Positions 7,915-16,915 of a stretch of 64,000 nucleotides of DNA are shown here, in pieces. The stretch lies in assembly GCA_951812615.1 (NCBI GenBank), contig CATOSU010000010.1, positions 124,001-188,000 of the forward strand, written 5' to 3'. The notes under the pieces were generated by a model. It searched no databases. It worked only from the letters and a program-made list of their open reading frames with translations, and was not told where the DNA came from. Both the position numbers and the translations under genes were made by a program. Position 1 is the stretch's first letter; every line of letters begins with the position of its first letter. This DNA comes from an uncultured Paracoccaceae bacterium (lineage in GTDB: Bacteria; Pseudomonadota; Alphaproteobacteria; Rhodobacterales; Rhodobacteraceae).

Positions 7915-10488
7915 TCAATACCCCATAGATTCAGGGCGCTGGATGCCACTCACGGCAGACGGCTGAGTTCGGCCGGCAAGGGGAATTCCTGTCGCCGTCT
8001 CGGTAGCCAAGGTGATTGAGCGCAGATCTTCCGGTTCCAGGTTGTGCAGCTTGGTCTTGCCGGTGCATCGCGCCATCATTGTCGCCTCGCCGATTTGTGC
8101 ATTCAGCAGATTCCCGACGGCTGCGCCGATTTCGCCCGCCGCCATGTCGCTGGAAAACACCATTGTTCCGCCGTCGATGCGCCCGCCGGCTGCCATTGCC
8201 GTAGGCACCCCGAAGGCCACGGCCTTCGCACCCATGGCAATCAGCTTTGCGGCATCCGTGCCCGATCGCGCGCCGCCGAACCAGATCAGGTCGATATGCT
8301 CTTCGCGTTTCATCTGACGCAATGTCATCACGGTTTCGAACAGAAGATTGATGTCCGGCGTACCAGTCAGTTCGGGCCACCCACCCGTACCTGGGGCACC
8401 GTCCAAAAGCAGCACTTCGCACCCGACCTCAAATGCGGCGGATATGGCGCCGCTCAGGTCTGCGCCGTTTCGCAAGCGAACACCGAGCAGCTGGTCTTCC
8501 GAAGCCCTGCGCCATTGATCCGCCGGAATGGCGCTGTCAAAGACCGCCACCGCCGCCTGTTTCGATGCGGTGGTGGCGCCAGGTTGAAGGATCTGGATCC
8601 ACTGTGCACCGTTGCCCGGAGCGCGGACGCCGACATAGGCAGACGTGGTACTCAGTACCCCGGCCATCGTGCCGTTGAAAACCTGATCCGGCGCGTTGTC
8701 CATTCCACCCACAAGGATCGGGTTGGGCAGGTCAAGCTTGCCCATCAGGTCGGTGTTCGACGCACAGGCTTCGCGATAGGGGTCGATCACCAGACGCGAC
8801 AGGTTTGCGGGCAGGAAACACAGGTCATCCAGCGTGGCCGGGCGGGATTCAGGGAAGGGGTTGCTCCTGTTACGAACCCGCTTGGCAAGCATGGCGCGGT
8901 TCTTGCGGATATCAACGGGATTGGTCCGCGCCATCGAGAAAATGTCCTCGCGGTTATGCACCGAGTAGTCGTTGGAGCCGGTTTCTGCGTCACAGCGATA
9001 ACAGCGCGCGGCTTCGGCCCGCGCGGCCTCTACTGAATAGGTGCTTTCGATTTCCGGAAACGCGGCAGGCTCCGCGCCGAGGCCGTGAAAATCCTGTTCC
9101 TGGCGGGGAAACTTCTCCCACATGATATCCTGTGCCACCGGCACGCGCCGGGTTCGGTAGGGCGTGTGGTAAGGGATCGGAGCCTCCACCCCATCCAGCA
9201 TCTGGCGGATGTAATAGGCGGCGCGCTGACCGTGGTTCATGGCCATAACGATGGTCGATCCGCCAAAGGCGCCATCGCCGGCGGCAAAGACCTTGGCGTC
9301 GGCGGTGCGCATGTTTTCCCAGTCGGTGGCAACGCGATCCCGGCCCATGAGGCCAAGGTCAGCCAGATGGGCGCTTTCGGTTTTCTGACCCACGGCGGCA
9401 ATGACCATGCCGCATTCGATGCCGTGATCGGATCCGTCCACTACGACCGGGCGGCGGCGACCGTCCTCGCCCGGGGCACCCATTTCGGTCTTCACGCAAT
9501 GCAGGATCAGGCCATTGCCGGTGGTTTCGATCCGTTCCTGCTGGGTGTTGTAGACAAACTCGATGTTTTCGGCGATGGCACCATGAAGCTCGTCGGGCCG
9601 GGCCGGAATCTCATCGGGGCCTCGGCGATAGACAACCTTGACGTTCTTGCAGCCGGGCATGCGCAGCGCCGACCGGCAGGCATCCATAGCCACGTCGCCA
9701 CCGCCAATGACGACCACGGTTTCCGGCAGAGTCGGGCGTTCGCCGGCATTGATGCGATATAGGAAACCGACGCCATCGACGACTTTGTCGTTGCCATCTT
9801 CTCCGGCGATGCCCATTGGTTTTCCCTTGAAGGCGCCAATGGTCAGCAGAACAGCGTCATGGCCGGCCTTCAACTCGTCCAGCGTCACGCCGTCCTCGCC
9901 AAGCGGGGTGTTCAGGTGAAGCTTGATCCCCGGGCATTTCGCCATCAGGCGGTCGATGTCCTCCCGCGCCCGTTCAGCCGGCAGCCGGAAACCGGGAATG
10001 CCCCACGCGACCATGCCGCCAGGGCGGTCAGTCGCTTCGAAGACGTGCACTTCCATGCCGTGGCTGGCCAAATCCTGAGCGGCCGCCAGACCGGCGGGGC
10101 CAGCGCCTACAATGGCAACCCGTTCCTTTCGGGAAACCGGGATCGGCGTGGGTTTGAAATCTGCACCAAGCTTGTCCATGACGATCCGCTTAAGGTTCCG
10201 GATCGCCACGGCACCATCCGATTGGGCGCGGCGGCAGGCCGGTTCGCAGGGCGCATCGCAGACCCGACCGCAGATTGAGGAAAGAGGATTGGTCGCGGTG
10301 ATCGCCTCGAACGCCTGCTCCCATTTCTCTTCCCAGATATACCCAAGATACGAAGGCACGTCGGTACCCACCGGGCACGCGACCTGGCAGGGAGCGGGGA
10401 CAAAGTGAAGATCGCTGATGTCGTCGTGATACACTGATGGCGCACGCGTTTCGGCAATTCGGTCGAAGTTATATACACTGTCGTTCAT
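7915..10488 (-). CDS. GltD-like FAD/Fe-S oxidoreductase fused to a glutamate-synthase-like C-terminal domain
   Basis: 857 residues. The N-terminal third has GltD-type iron-sulfur cysteines (CQVACPVG, CGRVCDAPCEPAC), an FAD-binding GAGPAGLAAAQ, an NADPH-binding VVIGGGDVAMDA and a GDGAFGG flavin segment. These are the features of the small subunit of NADPH glutamate synthase and its relatives. The last 300 or so residues (from about LPNPILVGGMDN) resemble the FMN barrel of glutamate synthase, with PGTGGWPEL, GGARSGTDAAKLIAMGAKAVAFG and LNAQIGEATMMARC. This is an unusual long fusion compared with a plain 450-470-residue GltD. The gene starts 9 bases after the GltB-like gene stops, so it is the last gene of a three-gene operon. 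It probably feeds electrons from NAD(P)H to the partner. Confidence 0.8.
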   Translation of the reverse strand: MNDSVYNFDRIAETRAPSVYHDDISDLHFVPAPCQVACPVGTDVPSYLGYIWEEKWEQAFEAITATNPLSSICGRVCDAPCEPACRRAQSDGAVAIRNLKRIVMDKLGADFKPTPIPVSRKERVAIVGAGPAGLAAAQDLASHGMEVHVFEATDRPGGMVAWGIPGFRLPAERAREDIDRLMAKCPGIKLHLNTPLGEDGVTLDELKAGHDAVLLTIGAFKGKPMGIAGEDGNDKVVDGVGFLYRINAGERPTLPETVVVIGGGDVAMDACRSALRMPGCKNVKVVYRRGPDEIPARPDELHGAIAENIEFVYNTQQERIETTGNGLILHCVKTEMGAPGEDGRRRPVVVDGSDHGIECGMVIAAVGQKTESAHLADLGLMGRDRVATDWENMRTADAKVFAAGDGAFGGSTIVMAMNHGQRAAYYIRQMLDGVEAPIPYHTPYRTRRVPVAQDIMWEKFPRQEQDFHGLGAEPAAFPEIESTYSVEAARAEAARCYRCDAETGSNDYSVHNREDIFSMARTNPVDIRKNRAMLAKRVRNRSNPFPESRPATLDDLCFLPANLSRLVIDPYREACASNTDLMGKLDLPNPILVGGMDNAPDQVFNGTMAGVLSTTSAYVGVRAPGNGAQWIQILQPGATTASKQAAVAVFDSAIPADQWRRASEDQLLGVRLRNGADLSGAISAAFEVGCEVLLLDGAPGTGGWPELTGTPDINLLFETVMTLRQMKREEHIDLIWFGGARSGTDAAKLIAMGAKAVAFGVPTAMAAGGRIDGGTMVFSSDMAAGEIGAAVGNLLNAQIGEATMMARCTGKTKLHNLEPEDLRSITLATETATGIPLAGRTQPSAVSGIQRPESMGY

Positions 10489-10497
10489 GGTCGGTCC

Positions 10498-12456
10498 TCA
10501 ACTCGCCTTGATGGCGATTGCATCGGTCTCGTCGCGGTGCTCGGGCTCATAGGGCAGGCCGGTAATCGCCGCGGCTTCGGGCGTCAGCGCGACGAGGTCG
10601 TCCCGGCTGAGCTGGGTGACACTGTCATACCCCAATGCGTTGGTGATCGCGGCAATCTGCCAACGCACCGATTCAAAGAAGCGGTGGATGTTCAGCGCTT
10701 CCTGCTCCGGGCTGTAGCGATCTTCATGGTCAGGGTTCTGTGTCGCAATGCCGGTGACGCATTGTCCGATGTGGCACTGCATGCAGGCAATGCAGCCGCC
10801 CGCGATGATCGCAGAAGAGCCAAAGGCTACTGCGTCGGCCCCCAGACACAGCGCCTTGACCGCGTCGATGCCATCGCGAAGACCACCCATCAGAACCATC
10901 TGGACCTTGTCCCGGAACTCGATCTCGTCAAGCGCATCCATCGCTTCGCAAATCGCCGAAAGCGTCGGGATGCCGACATACTCGATCACCTCCGAAGATC
11001 CGGCGCCGGTCGACCCCTGCATGCCGTCAAGTTCGATGAAGTCGAACCCGTCCTTGGCTGCGATCTTGATGTCATCACGCACGCGGCCCGCGCCCAGCTT
11101 GATCGACACCGGGAGCCGGTAGCCCGTGGCCTCGCGGAACTCCTCAACCTTGATCACCAGATCATCGGCCCCAAGAATATCCGGGTGACGTGAAGGTGAC
11201 CGCAGGTCGATCCCCTCCGGAATACCGCGAATCTCGGCCAGTTCTTTGGTGACTTTGTTGGCCATCAACTGACCGCCGAGGCCGGGTTTCGCACCCTGGC
11301 TGATATAGATCTCAAGCCCGTCGGCGCGCTTCATGTCATGAATGTTCCAGCCCAGGCGACCGCCCAACATCTGGAATATCAGTTGTTTGGCCGCGCCACG
11401 TTGGGCATCCGACATGCCGCCCTCGCCGGTATTCTCGGCAATATCAGACATGCCTGACGCAATGGCGATCGCCCGTTTGGTGGATGCAGAAAGCGCACCG
11501 TAAGACATCGGAGCGACCATGACCGGCATTGACAGTTTCAGCGGCTCGGCGCCGTTGATGCCGCCGATCTCGGTTCGCATCCGGACCTGATCGACAACGC
11601 CGGATTCGATCCGGTCCGGATCGATTTTCTTGCGGAACGCAATATCCGAGACATGCGGCAGCGCACGGGCGGTGCCGTAGCCGCGAATTCGGTAGCGCCC
11701 GATCTGCGACTTCACAAAGACATCTTCCTGGATTTTCTCGTTCCAGTACGTCATCTCGGCAGAGTGCTTGAAGAAAGGCAGCGAACGGCGCTGTGGTTCC
11801 TGCGTGGCATATCTCAGCTTCTTGCCAGCATTGTGGATCTTTTGAAAGCTGCCCTTGAAACCGATTTCATGCTTGTCGAGAAACGCCATGATGCTGTCGA
11901 GTTCGTCCGCTGGCAAATCGATCAGTTCGGCGTCAGAACCCAACGAATTGACCTTGCCAGCCACATAGATATCACCGGCAGACATGTCTTCACCGACCCG
12001 TTCGCCGCTGTCGCCCAGAATGATGATCCGACCGCCATACATCATGTAGCCTGCCATGAAATTGGCATTGCCGCAGCAAAGCAGCGTGCCTTTCTTCATC
12101 ACCTGGCCAGCGCGCGAGCCCATGTTGCCTTTGACCACGATCTCGGCGCCGCGGATGGCAACCCCGGCGATGGCGCCGGCATTCCCGCCGACAACGACCG
12201 TGCCGTTATAGATATTGTCACCCAGCCCCCAGCCGGCATTGCTGTCAACTTCGAACCGGGCGCCGTCGGACAGGCCGCCACAGAAATACCCGGCGGAGCC
12301 GCGGATTTTCACCGTGCAGGGCGATGTCAGACCAACGCCGATGTGATGTTGAGCATCCGGGTTGAGAACTTCGATGATGTCCTCCTGCTCGGCCATTTTG
12401 CGCAACAGTTCGTTGCCCTCGCGAACCGAGATTGCGGACAGATCAATTCGCTTCAT
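10498..12456 (-). CDS. GXGXG domain fused to FMN-binding glutamate synthase domain (GlxC-GlxD / MgsB-MgsC type)
   Basis: 652 residues. The first 200 or so are a GXGXG beta-helix (VKIRGSAGYFCG, GNAGAIAGVAIRG, GNANFMAGYMMYGG), as in GlxC/MgsB. The rest is the FMN-binding glutamate synthase barrel: APMSYGALSASTKRAIA, NTGEGGMSDAQRG, KPGLGGQL, ELDGMQGSTGAG, with Fe-S-type cysteines in CIACMQCHIGQC. In Sinorhizobium glx and methylotroph mgs clusters these are, as I recall, two separate genes; here one frame spans both. With the amidotransferase upstream it would transfer glutamine-derived ammonia to a 2-oxo acid or amine acceptor, as N-methylglutamate synthase does. The acceptor cannot be read from sequence. 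Confidence 0.82.
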   Translation of the reverse strand: MKRIDLSAISVREGNELLRKMAEQEDIIEVLNPDAQHHIGVGLTSPCTVKIRGSAGYFCGGLSDGARFEVDSNAGWGLGDNIYNGTVVVGGNAGAIAGVAIRGAEIVVKGNMGSRAGQVMKKGTLLCCGNANFMAGYMMYGGRIIILGDSGERVGEDMSAGDIYVAGKVNSLGSDAELIDLPADELDSIMAFLDKHEIGFKGSFQKIHNAGKKLRYATQEPQRRSLPFFKHSAEMTYWNEKIQEDVFVKSQIGRYRIRGYGTARALPHVSDIAFRKKIDPDRIESGVVDQVRMRTEIGGINGAEPLKLSMPVMVAPMSYGALSASTKRAIAIASGMSDIAENTGEGGMSDAQRGAAKQLIFQMLGGRLGWNIHDMKRADGLEIYISQGAKPGLGGQLMANKVTKELAEIRGIPEGIDLRSPSRHPDILGADDLVIKVEEFREATGYRLPVSIKLGAGRVRDDIKIAAKDGFDFIELDGMQGSTGAGSSEVIEYVGIPTLSAICEAMDALDEIEFRDKVQMVLMGGLRDGIDAVKALCLGADAVAFGSSAIIAGGCIACMQCHIGQCVTGIATQNPDHEDRYSPEQEALNIHRFFESVRWQIAAITNALGYDSVTQLSRDDLVALTPEAAAITGLPYEPEHRDETDAIAIKAS

Positions 12457-12552
12457 TGCAATTCCCTCGTGTTTCCCGGGCCATGACCCAAGCCAGCGGC
12501 CAACAACCCGAATGCCCGGAGGCAGAGTGTTCCTGTAACTGCGGTTCGCGCC

Positions 12553-13464
12553 TTAACGATGCCAGGTGCAGAACGTGCCGGGGGCCGGCTCCATGGTGCT
12601 CAGTGCCTGGCCGGGGAAAAGCTTGTTGAGCGACACTTCTTCCGACGCGATGGCAACCATATCTTCGTTTTCAAGCATCACCATCGGCTTCACTGCCAGC
12701 TTGTCCTTGGCGTAGCCAATCTCGTTCTTGGTCGACACCAGGAACGAAAACGTCCCGTCGAGATCCTCGATCGAGGTCTCGAGAGCCTCCTCCAGTCGGA
12801 ACCCCTGGCTCAGCTTATCGGCCAGATAAACGGCGATCAGTTCTGAATCGTTCGCCGTGTTGAATTCGAAACCGCGTTGCTCCAGCCGACGGCGCATTTT
12901 CCAATAGTTGGTAATTTGTCCGTTATGAACGATGGCAATATCTGCAAAACCCGTTGCCCAGAACGGGTGCGCCGCCTCAGGTCTCACGTCAGATTCCGTG
13001 GCCAGCCGAACATGACCCAAGCCATGGGTGCCACTGAAAGAGTTGACATGATAAACGTCGTCAACCTCGTGGGCTGTGCCAATATCCTTGAGAATTTCGA
13101 GAGATGACCCGATCGAGATGACCTTGGCCGCGTGTTCCAGATCGTAGGACAGTTTCTGCACGTTGCCGTCAAACTCGACCACAACACGATAGTTGTTTCC
13201 GACAACTTCGTCCTCAATGATGTGCGCGTTGTGATCTGCCAGGATTTCCTTGATCTTGGTTGTCGCAACCGTTGCCTCATCCCCGGTGCCAATAAAGAAA
13301 CGCATCCTCAGCTGGTCGTCATGCGACGGGCCATACAGTGCAAAGCCGGTCGAATCCGGTCCCCGGTGCTGGCATCCGTTGAGCATTTCAATCAGGGCAT
13401 GACCTGTCGAAGCGTTCCGGCTGGTGGCGTCTTTCTTGTAAAGGATTCCGGCGATTCCGCACAT
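12553..13464 (-). CDS. class II glutamine amidotransferase (GlxB/MgsA type)
   Basis: 303 residues, starting MCGIAGILY. Cys2 becomes the N-terminal nucleophile that hydrolyses glutamine. Further class II features are GLGHVRLATES, FADIAIVHNGQITNY and FEFNTANDSELIAVYLADKL. It is the first gene of the minus-strand operon, ending 96 bases before the GXGXG/FMN gene, and would supply ammonia to that protein. The same trio is found in N-methylglutamate synthase (mgsABC) and glxBCD loci. Short decayed pieces of a formate-THF ligase and a GlxA-like regulator lie just upstream, which suggests the locus once belonged to a C1 or methylated-amine pathway. Confidence 0.85.
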   Translation of the reverse strand: MCGIAGILYKKDATSRNASTGHALIEMLNGCQHRGPDSTGFALYGPSHDDQLRMRFFIGTGDEATVATTKIKEILADHNAHIIEDEVVGNNYRVVVEFDGNVQKLSYDLEHAAKVISIGSSLEILKDIGTAHEVDDVYHVNSFSGTHGLGHVRLATESDVRPEAAHPFWATGFADIAIVHNGQITNYWKMRRRLEQRGFEFNTANDSELIAVYLADKLSQGFRLEEALETSIEDLDGTFSFLVSTKNEIGYAKDKLAVKPMVMLENEDMVAIASEEVSLNKLFPGQALSTMEPAPGTFCTWHR

Positions 13465-13670
13465 GATTCTGAACTCCCATGACTTGGCAGGGATTCATAC
13501 CAACCCTTAATGACGAAGAAAACTCTTTTCACCAAAGTTAACACCGACCGCGCTGTCGGTGGGAGCCAGAAGACGAGTTGCATAGCACTGCCGTGCCAGG
13601 CTGCGAGCCTGTTTGCCATCGGTGCGGACACAGACCCGGTCGGTTGGTTTTTCACCACCACCCGGAAAGG

Positions 13671-14025
13671 TCAGAACAACCCCTCGATCTGGCCTTCGTC
13701 ATTGAAGCGGATGTTTTCCGCTGAAGGAACGCGCGGCAGGCCCGGTATGGTCATGATCTCGCCGCAGACAACCACACCAAACCCTGCGCCAGCACTCAGC
13801 CTCACTTCGCGGACCGAGACCGATTGCCCGGTCGGTGCACCCCGAAGGTTTGGATTTGTCGTGAAGAAATATTGTGTTCTTGGCCATGCAATTCGGCAGG
13901 TCGCCATCCCCCTGCTCTTCCCGCAATTTCAACTGATCCCGGGTTGTTTTGTCCGCGAGCACGTCGCAGACCTCCGCAACCCGGTGCGCCAGTTGCTCTG
14001 AGCCTTCCGACCCAAATTCCCAGTG
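13671..14025 (-). pseudogene. fhs: 3' remnant of formate-tetrahydrofolate ligase (fhs)
   Basis: Minus strand. A segment beginning HWEFGSEGSEQLAHRV (near 14025) runs into [10 protein letters not shown] ... GDLPNCMAK. The frame then shifts by one extra base near 13880 and continues [46 protein letters not shown] and the family-typical C-terminal GLF, stopping at 13671. This is the C-terminal third of formate-THF ligase, with an internal deletion of roughly 30 residues and a one-base insertion, so it cannot be functional. The missing N-terminal two thirds are not in the window. 13465-13670 between this and the amidotransferase start holds no gene. Confidence 0.75.
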
Positions 14026-14054
14026 CCGCGAAACAACCGCCTCCGATTGATGGC

Positions 14055-14249
14055 TTGCTGGAGCTTCGTCTGAACCAAGCCAGAAACCTGTTGCGCAAAG
14101 CATCGCTGCCTATCACCGAGATCGTTCTTGCAACCGGCTTTGCAAATGCCGCGCACTATCCCACTGCAGTCCCGAAGAAATTCGGCGTTCTGCCATCTAA
14201 ACTGTCGGACAAAAAGCAAAATACTATTCTTGCTAGGAAACGCGGGTGA
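14055..14249 (+). pseudogene. C-terminal remnant of a GlxA-type AraC regulator
   Basis: The plus-strand frame reads LLELRLNQARNLLRKASLPI then TEIVLATGFANAAHYPTA and KKFGVLPSKL, ending at 14249. This is the second helix-turn-helix of AraC-family regulators, closest in wording to GlxA-type proteins (ELRLNRARNLL, ITEIA.A.GF). No amidase-like N-terminal domain is visible upstream, where the sequence passes straight into the fhs remnant. It is a dead C-terminal fragment. Because GlxA-type regulators often sit beside glxBCD/mgs genes, it was probably the former regulator of the operon at 7915-13464. Confidence 0.6.
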
Positions 14250-14264
14250 CAATCTGATACACCA

Positions 14265-14915
14265 ATGAACAAATTGAGAACGCAGGAAGCAGACATGTCA
14301 TCAGGACTTCGGGATGCCCACGAAATGTCAACTACTGGGCGGGGGTCGCTCCTGCAACTGGCAATAGGGCGCCAGATCAGGAAACTGAGGCTCGACAAGA
14401 ACCTGACTGTCACTGACCTGTCCAAGGCATCGGCCGTATCCATCGCGATGATCTCGAAGATCGAAAACGGACAGACCTCGGCGTCTCTCAGCACTCTTGA
14501 AAAGATTGCCGAAGGTCTAAGTGCCTCCATCACCTCCCTTTTCAACCAGTACGAAGAGCACCGCAACGTCTCTTTCGTTCCCGCCGGAGAAGGTCTGGAA
14601 ATCGAACGTCGCGGAACCAGAGCCGGTCATCACTATCGTCTTCTCGGCCATGGTGTTCGGGGCGAAGTCGATGTCGAACCGTATCTTGTTACACTAAACG
14701 ACCAAGCCGATGTCTTTCCCTGGTTCCAGCATAGCGGCGTCGAATTCCTGTACATTCTCGAGGGACAGCTGGATTACAGGCATGGCGACGAAGTCTATGA
14801 AATGAAACCCGGCGATAGCCTGTTTTTCGACCCGCTTTCCATTCATGGGCCGGAAAAGCTGAAAAAATTCCCGATCCGGTTTCTTGCCATCATCAGCTAC
14901 GAACGCAAAACATGA
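14265..14915 (+). CDS. XRE-family regulator with C-terminal cupin domain
   Basis: 216 residues. A helix-turn-helix at about 35-90 (GRQIRKLRLDKNLTVTDLSK, SIAMISKIENGQ) is followed by a cupin at about 140-210 (HSGVEFLYILEGQLDY, MKPGDSLFFDP, HGPEKL). This two-domain layout is typical of regulators of amine, amino-acid and ammonia metabolism (PuuR/SutR-like). ATG 14265 is the first start; ATG 14295 is also possible. It is divergent from the glutamate-synthase-like operon, with only decayed genes between, so it may be the current regulator of that operon. That link is inference. Confidence 0.85.
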   Translation: MNKLRTQEADMSSGLRDAHEMSTTGRGSLLQLAIGRQIRKLRLDKNLTVTDLSKASAVSIAMISKIENGQTSASLSTLEKIAEGLSASITSLFNQYEEHRNVSFVPAGEGLEIERRGTRAGHHYRLLGHGVRGEVDVEPYLVTLNDQADVFPWFQHSGVEFLYILEGQLDYRHGDEVYEMKPGDSLFFDPLSIHGPEKLKKFPIRFLAIISYERKT

Positions 14916-15018
14916 TCTTTGCTGGCTGAACCTCAAAAACGATCTTGGCGCACCTGGCAGGGTTGGCCGGCCGGGTTTTTCTGGCAGTGCGCCCCGCGCC
15001 ATGTTCATGGCTGACTCA

Positions 15019-15152
15019 GAAGCGAACGTACACAATCACCGCCAGGCGAATGATCTCACGGCTCGTTTTGAAACAGCAAAATGGATCAGGTCTTCTCATC
15101 CAGAAAGGTTACGAAACCGCCCTACCCGTCTCAAGCTGGTTTTGTCTGACAG
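15019..15152 (-). repeat. IS6-family end remnant, copy A
   Basis: 134 bases matching 27405-27538 base for base over most of the length. Read on the minus strand it contains ATG then RRPDPFCCFKTSREIIRLAV and VYVRF, followed by a stop. This is the N-terminus of an IS6-family transposase (FKTSREIIRLAV..YVRFPLSLRNVEDLL). The outer end carries CTGTCAGA, AAACCAGCTTGAGACGGG and CGGTTTCGTA, probably the element's terminal sequence. Only one end is left, so it is immobile debris. The stretch 14916-15341 contains this remnant and nothing else recognisable. Confidence 0.65.
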
Positions 15153-16907
15153 AGCCTGCCGGGAGGGCCCGGTATCGTGCGCAACATGGCTGGAACCGGT
15201 AATTCCAAGCACGGGACGCTTGCAGTTCGGACGCTTCCGCTCGACACTCGTTGCCAACCGGAACCAACGCACGCCCACCGGTCAAAGTCAGTCCGCGCGG
15301 GACGATTGAACTCGGACAGGGCACAGGACAGGAAGAACCACATGGCTGACGACACGTCGCACAGGAGACTTCTTGGTACCCGCACCAGACTGGCCGACCA
15401 CGTCTCGAAGCATGACCCGGCGGGGGATCAGGAAGAACTTCGTTTCGTGCTTGTGCTGAGACAGGGTGCGCCAAACTTGCAGCATCCGGCCGCTGCCAAG
15501 CAAATCCGCAACGCGATGTCGGCCCCGCAGTTTCGCCAGCCATTCACGCGGAACGAAATCGCCGCGATGCATGCCCCGGCCGGCCGTCACGTCAGGATGG
15601 TCAAGGAATTCGCCCGAGACCACGGTTTCCGGGTCGAAGAAGTATCGGTGGCACGCCACGACGTCACCCTGTCCGGCCCGGTCTCTGCCATCAACAAAGC
15701 CTTCGGTATCCGCATCATCCACTTCTCTCACGAAAGCGGCCATTTCCATGGACATGAAGAAGAACTTCAGCTGCCGGTAGAAATTGCCGACATTGTCGTC
15801 GGGGTGCTTGGTCTGGACGGGGCACCGTTGCGATCCCTGTCAAAAATGGCGGCGCCGGCGTGTCAGGAGGCACCGGTACCGGTCGGCTGGCTCACCGAAC
15901 ATTACCGGTTTCCGCCGCCATCCGGCACGGACGGCCGGGTGGCCGTCATCGCGCTTGATGGCGGATACCACGAAGCCGACATGCATGAATTTTTTTCGGA
16001 TGCCGGCGTTGCCAAACCGAAGATACGTCAGCTTTCAGTCGCAGGCGCCACCAACGCCCCCTTTGAAATGGCGCGCCTCTCACAGGTCGTGGAGGCCTTC
16101 AACGATGTCGAGACCGGCCTGGCCGAACTCTCCAAGGAATTCGGCGCCGATCTCGCCGCGACCCGCGTCACCGCTGAGACAACCATGGACATTCAGATCG
16201 CCGGGATCGCATCGGGTGGGGCCGATATCGACGTGTATTTCGCGCCGAATTCGGCTTATGGCCTGTACCAGGCGCTGTACGCGATCGTGGGGCTCGGCGA
16301 GGCGCTTGACCATGACGGCCAGCCATATGACGCCCAACCGCCGGATGCCATTTCGCTGAGTTGGGGTTGGGGCGAGGGCGAGATGAGCGGGCGTGGCGCC
16401 CAGATGCTCGAAGCCGCGCTGGGCAAGGTGCAGTCCATGGGCGTCTGCATCTGCAGCGCATCCGGTGACTATGGGTCCCTCGGTGCACCGCAGCGGGATC
16501 ACCGGGTTGCGATGGTTCTTTACCCGGCCTCCAGCCATTGCGTTCTGGCCTGCGGCGGAACCGAGTTCACAGATCCTTCGCATCAACGGGAAGTCGCATG
16601 GAACGCGGCCAATCGCGGCTCGCCCGAGGCCAGCGGCGGCGGTGTCAGCGGCGCGCTGGCGATCCCGGGTTGGCAATCCGGCCGGTCCATTCCGGCCCAC
16701 GGAGACCTGAACGGCCCCGCATGGATCAACCCCGGCCTGCCCGAGACAGACCGGGCGGATTTCATTGGCCGCGGCGTTCCTGATGTCTCTGCCTATGCCA
16801 ATCAGGTTCCCGGCTACCAGATCAGGCTCGGCGGTCAGAATTGCGGCGTCGGGGGCACCAGTGCGGCGACGCCGCTCTGGGCCGGCCTGATTGCCCGCCT
16901 GACCGGT

Positions 16908-16915
16908 CATATCGG
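16908..16915 (+). repeat. 8-bp target-site duplication, left copy
   Basis: CATATCGG immediately left of the element. The identical octamer lies immediately right of it at 18299-18306. An 8-bp duplication is the expected product of IS256-family transposition and shows that this copy arrived by a simple insertion. Confidence 0.9.
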
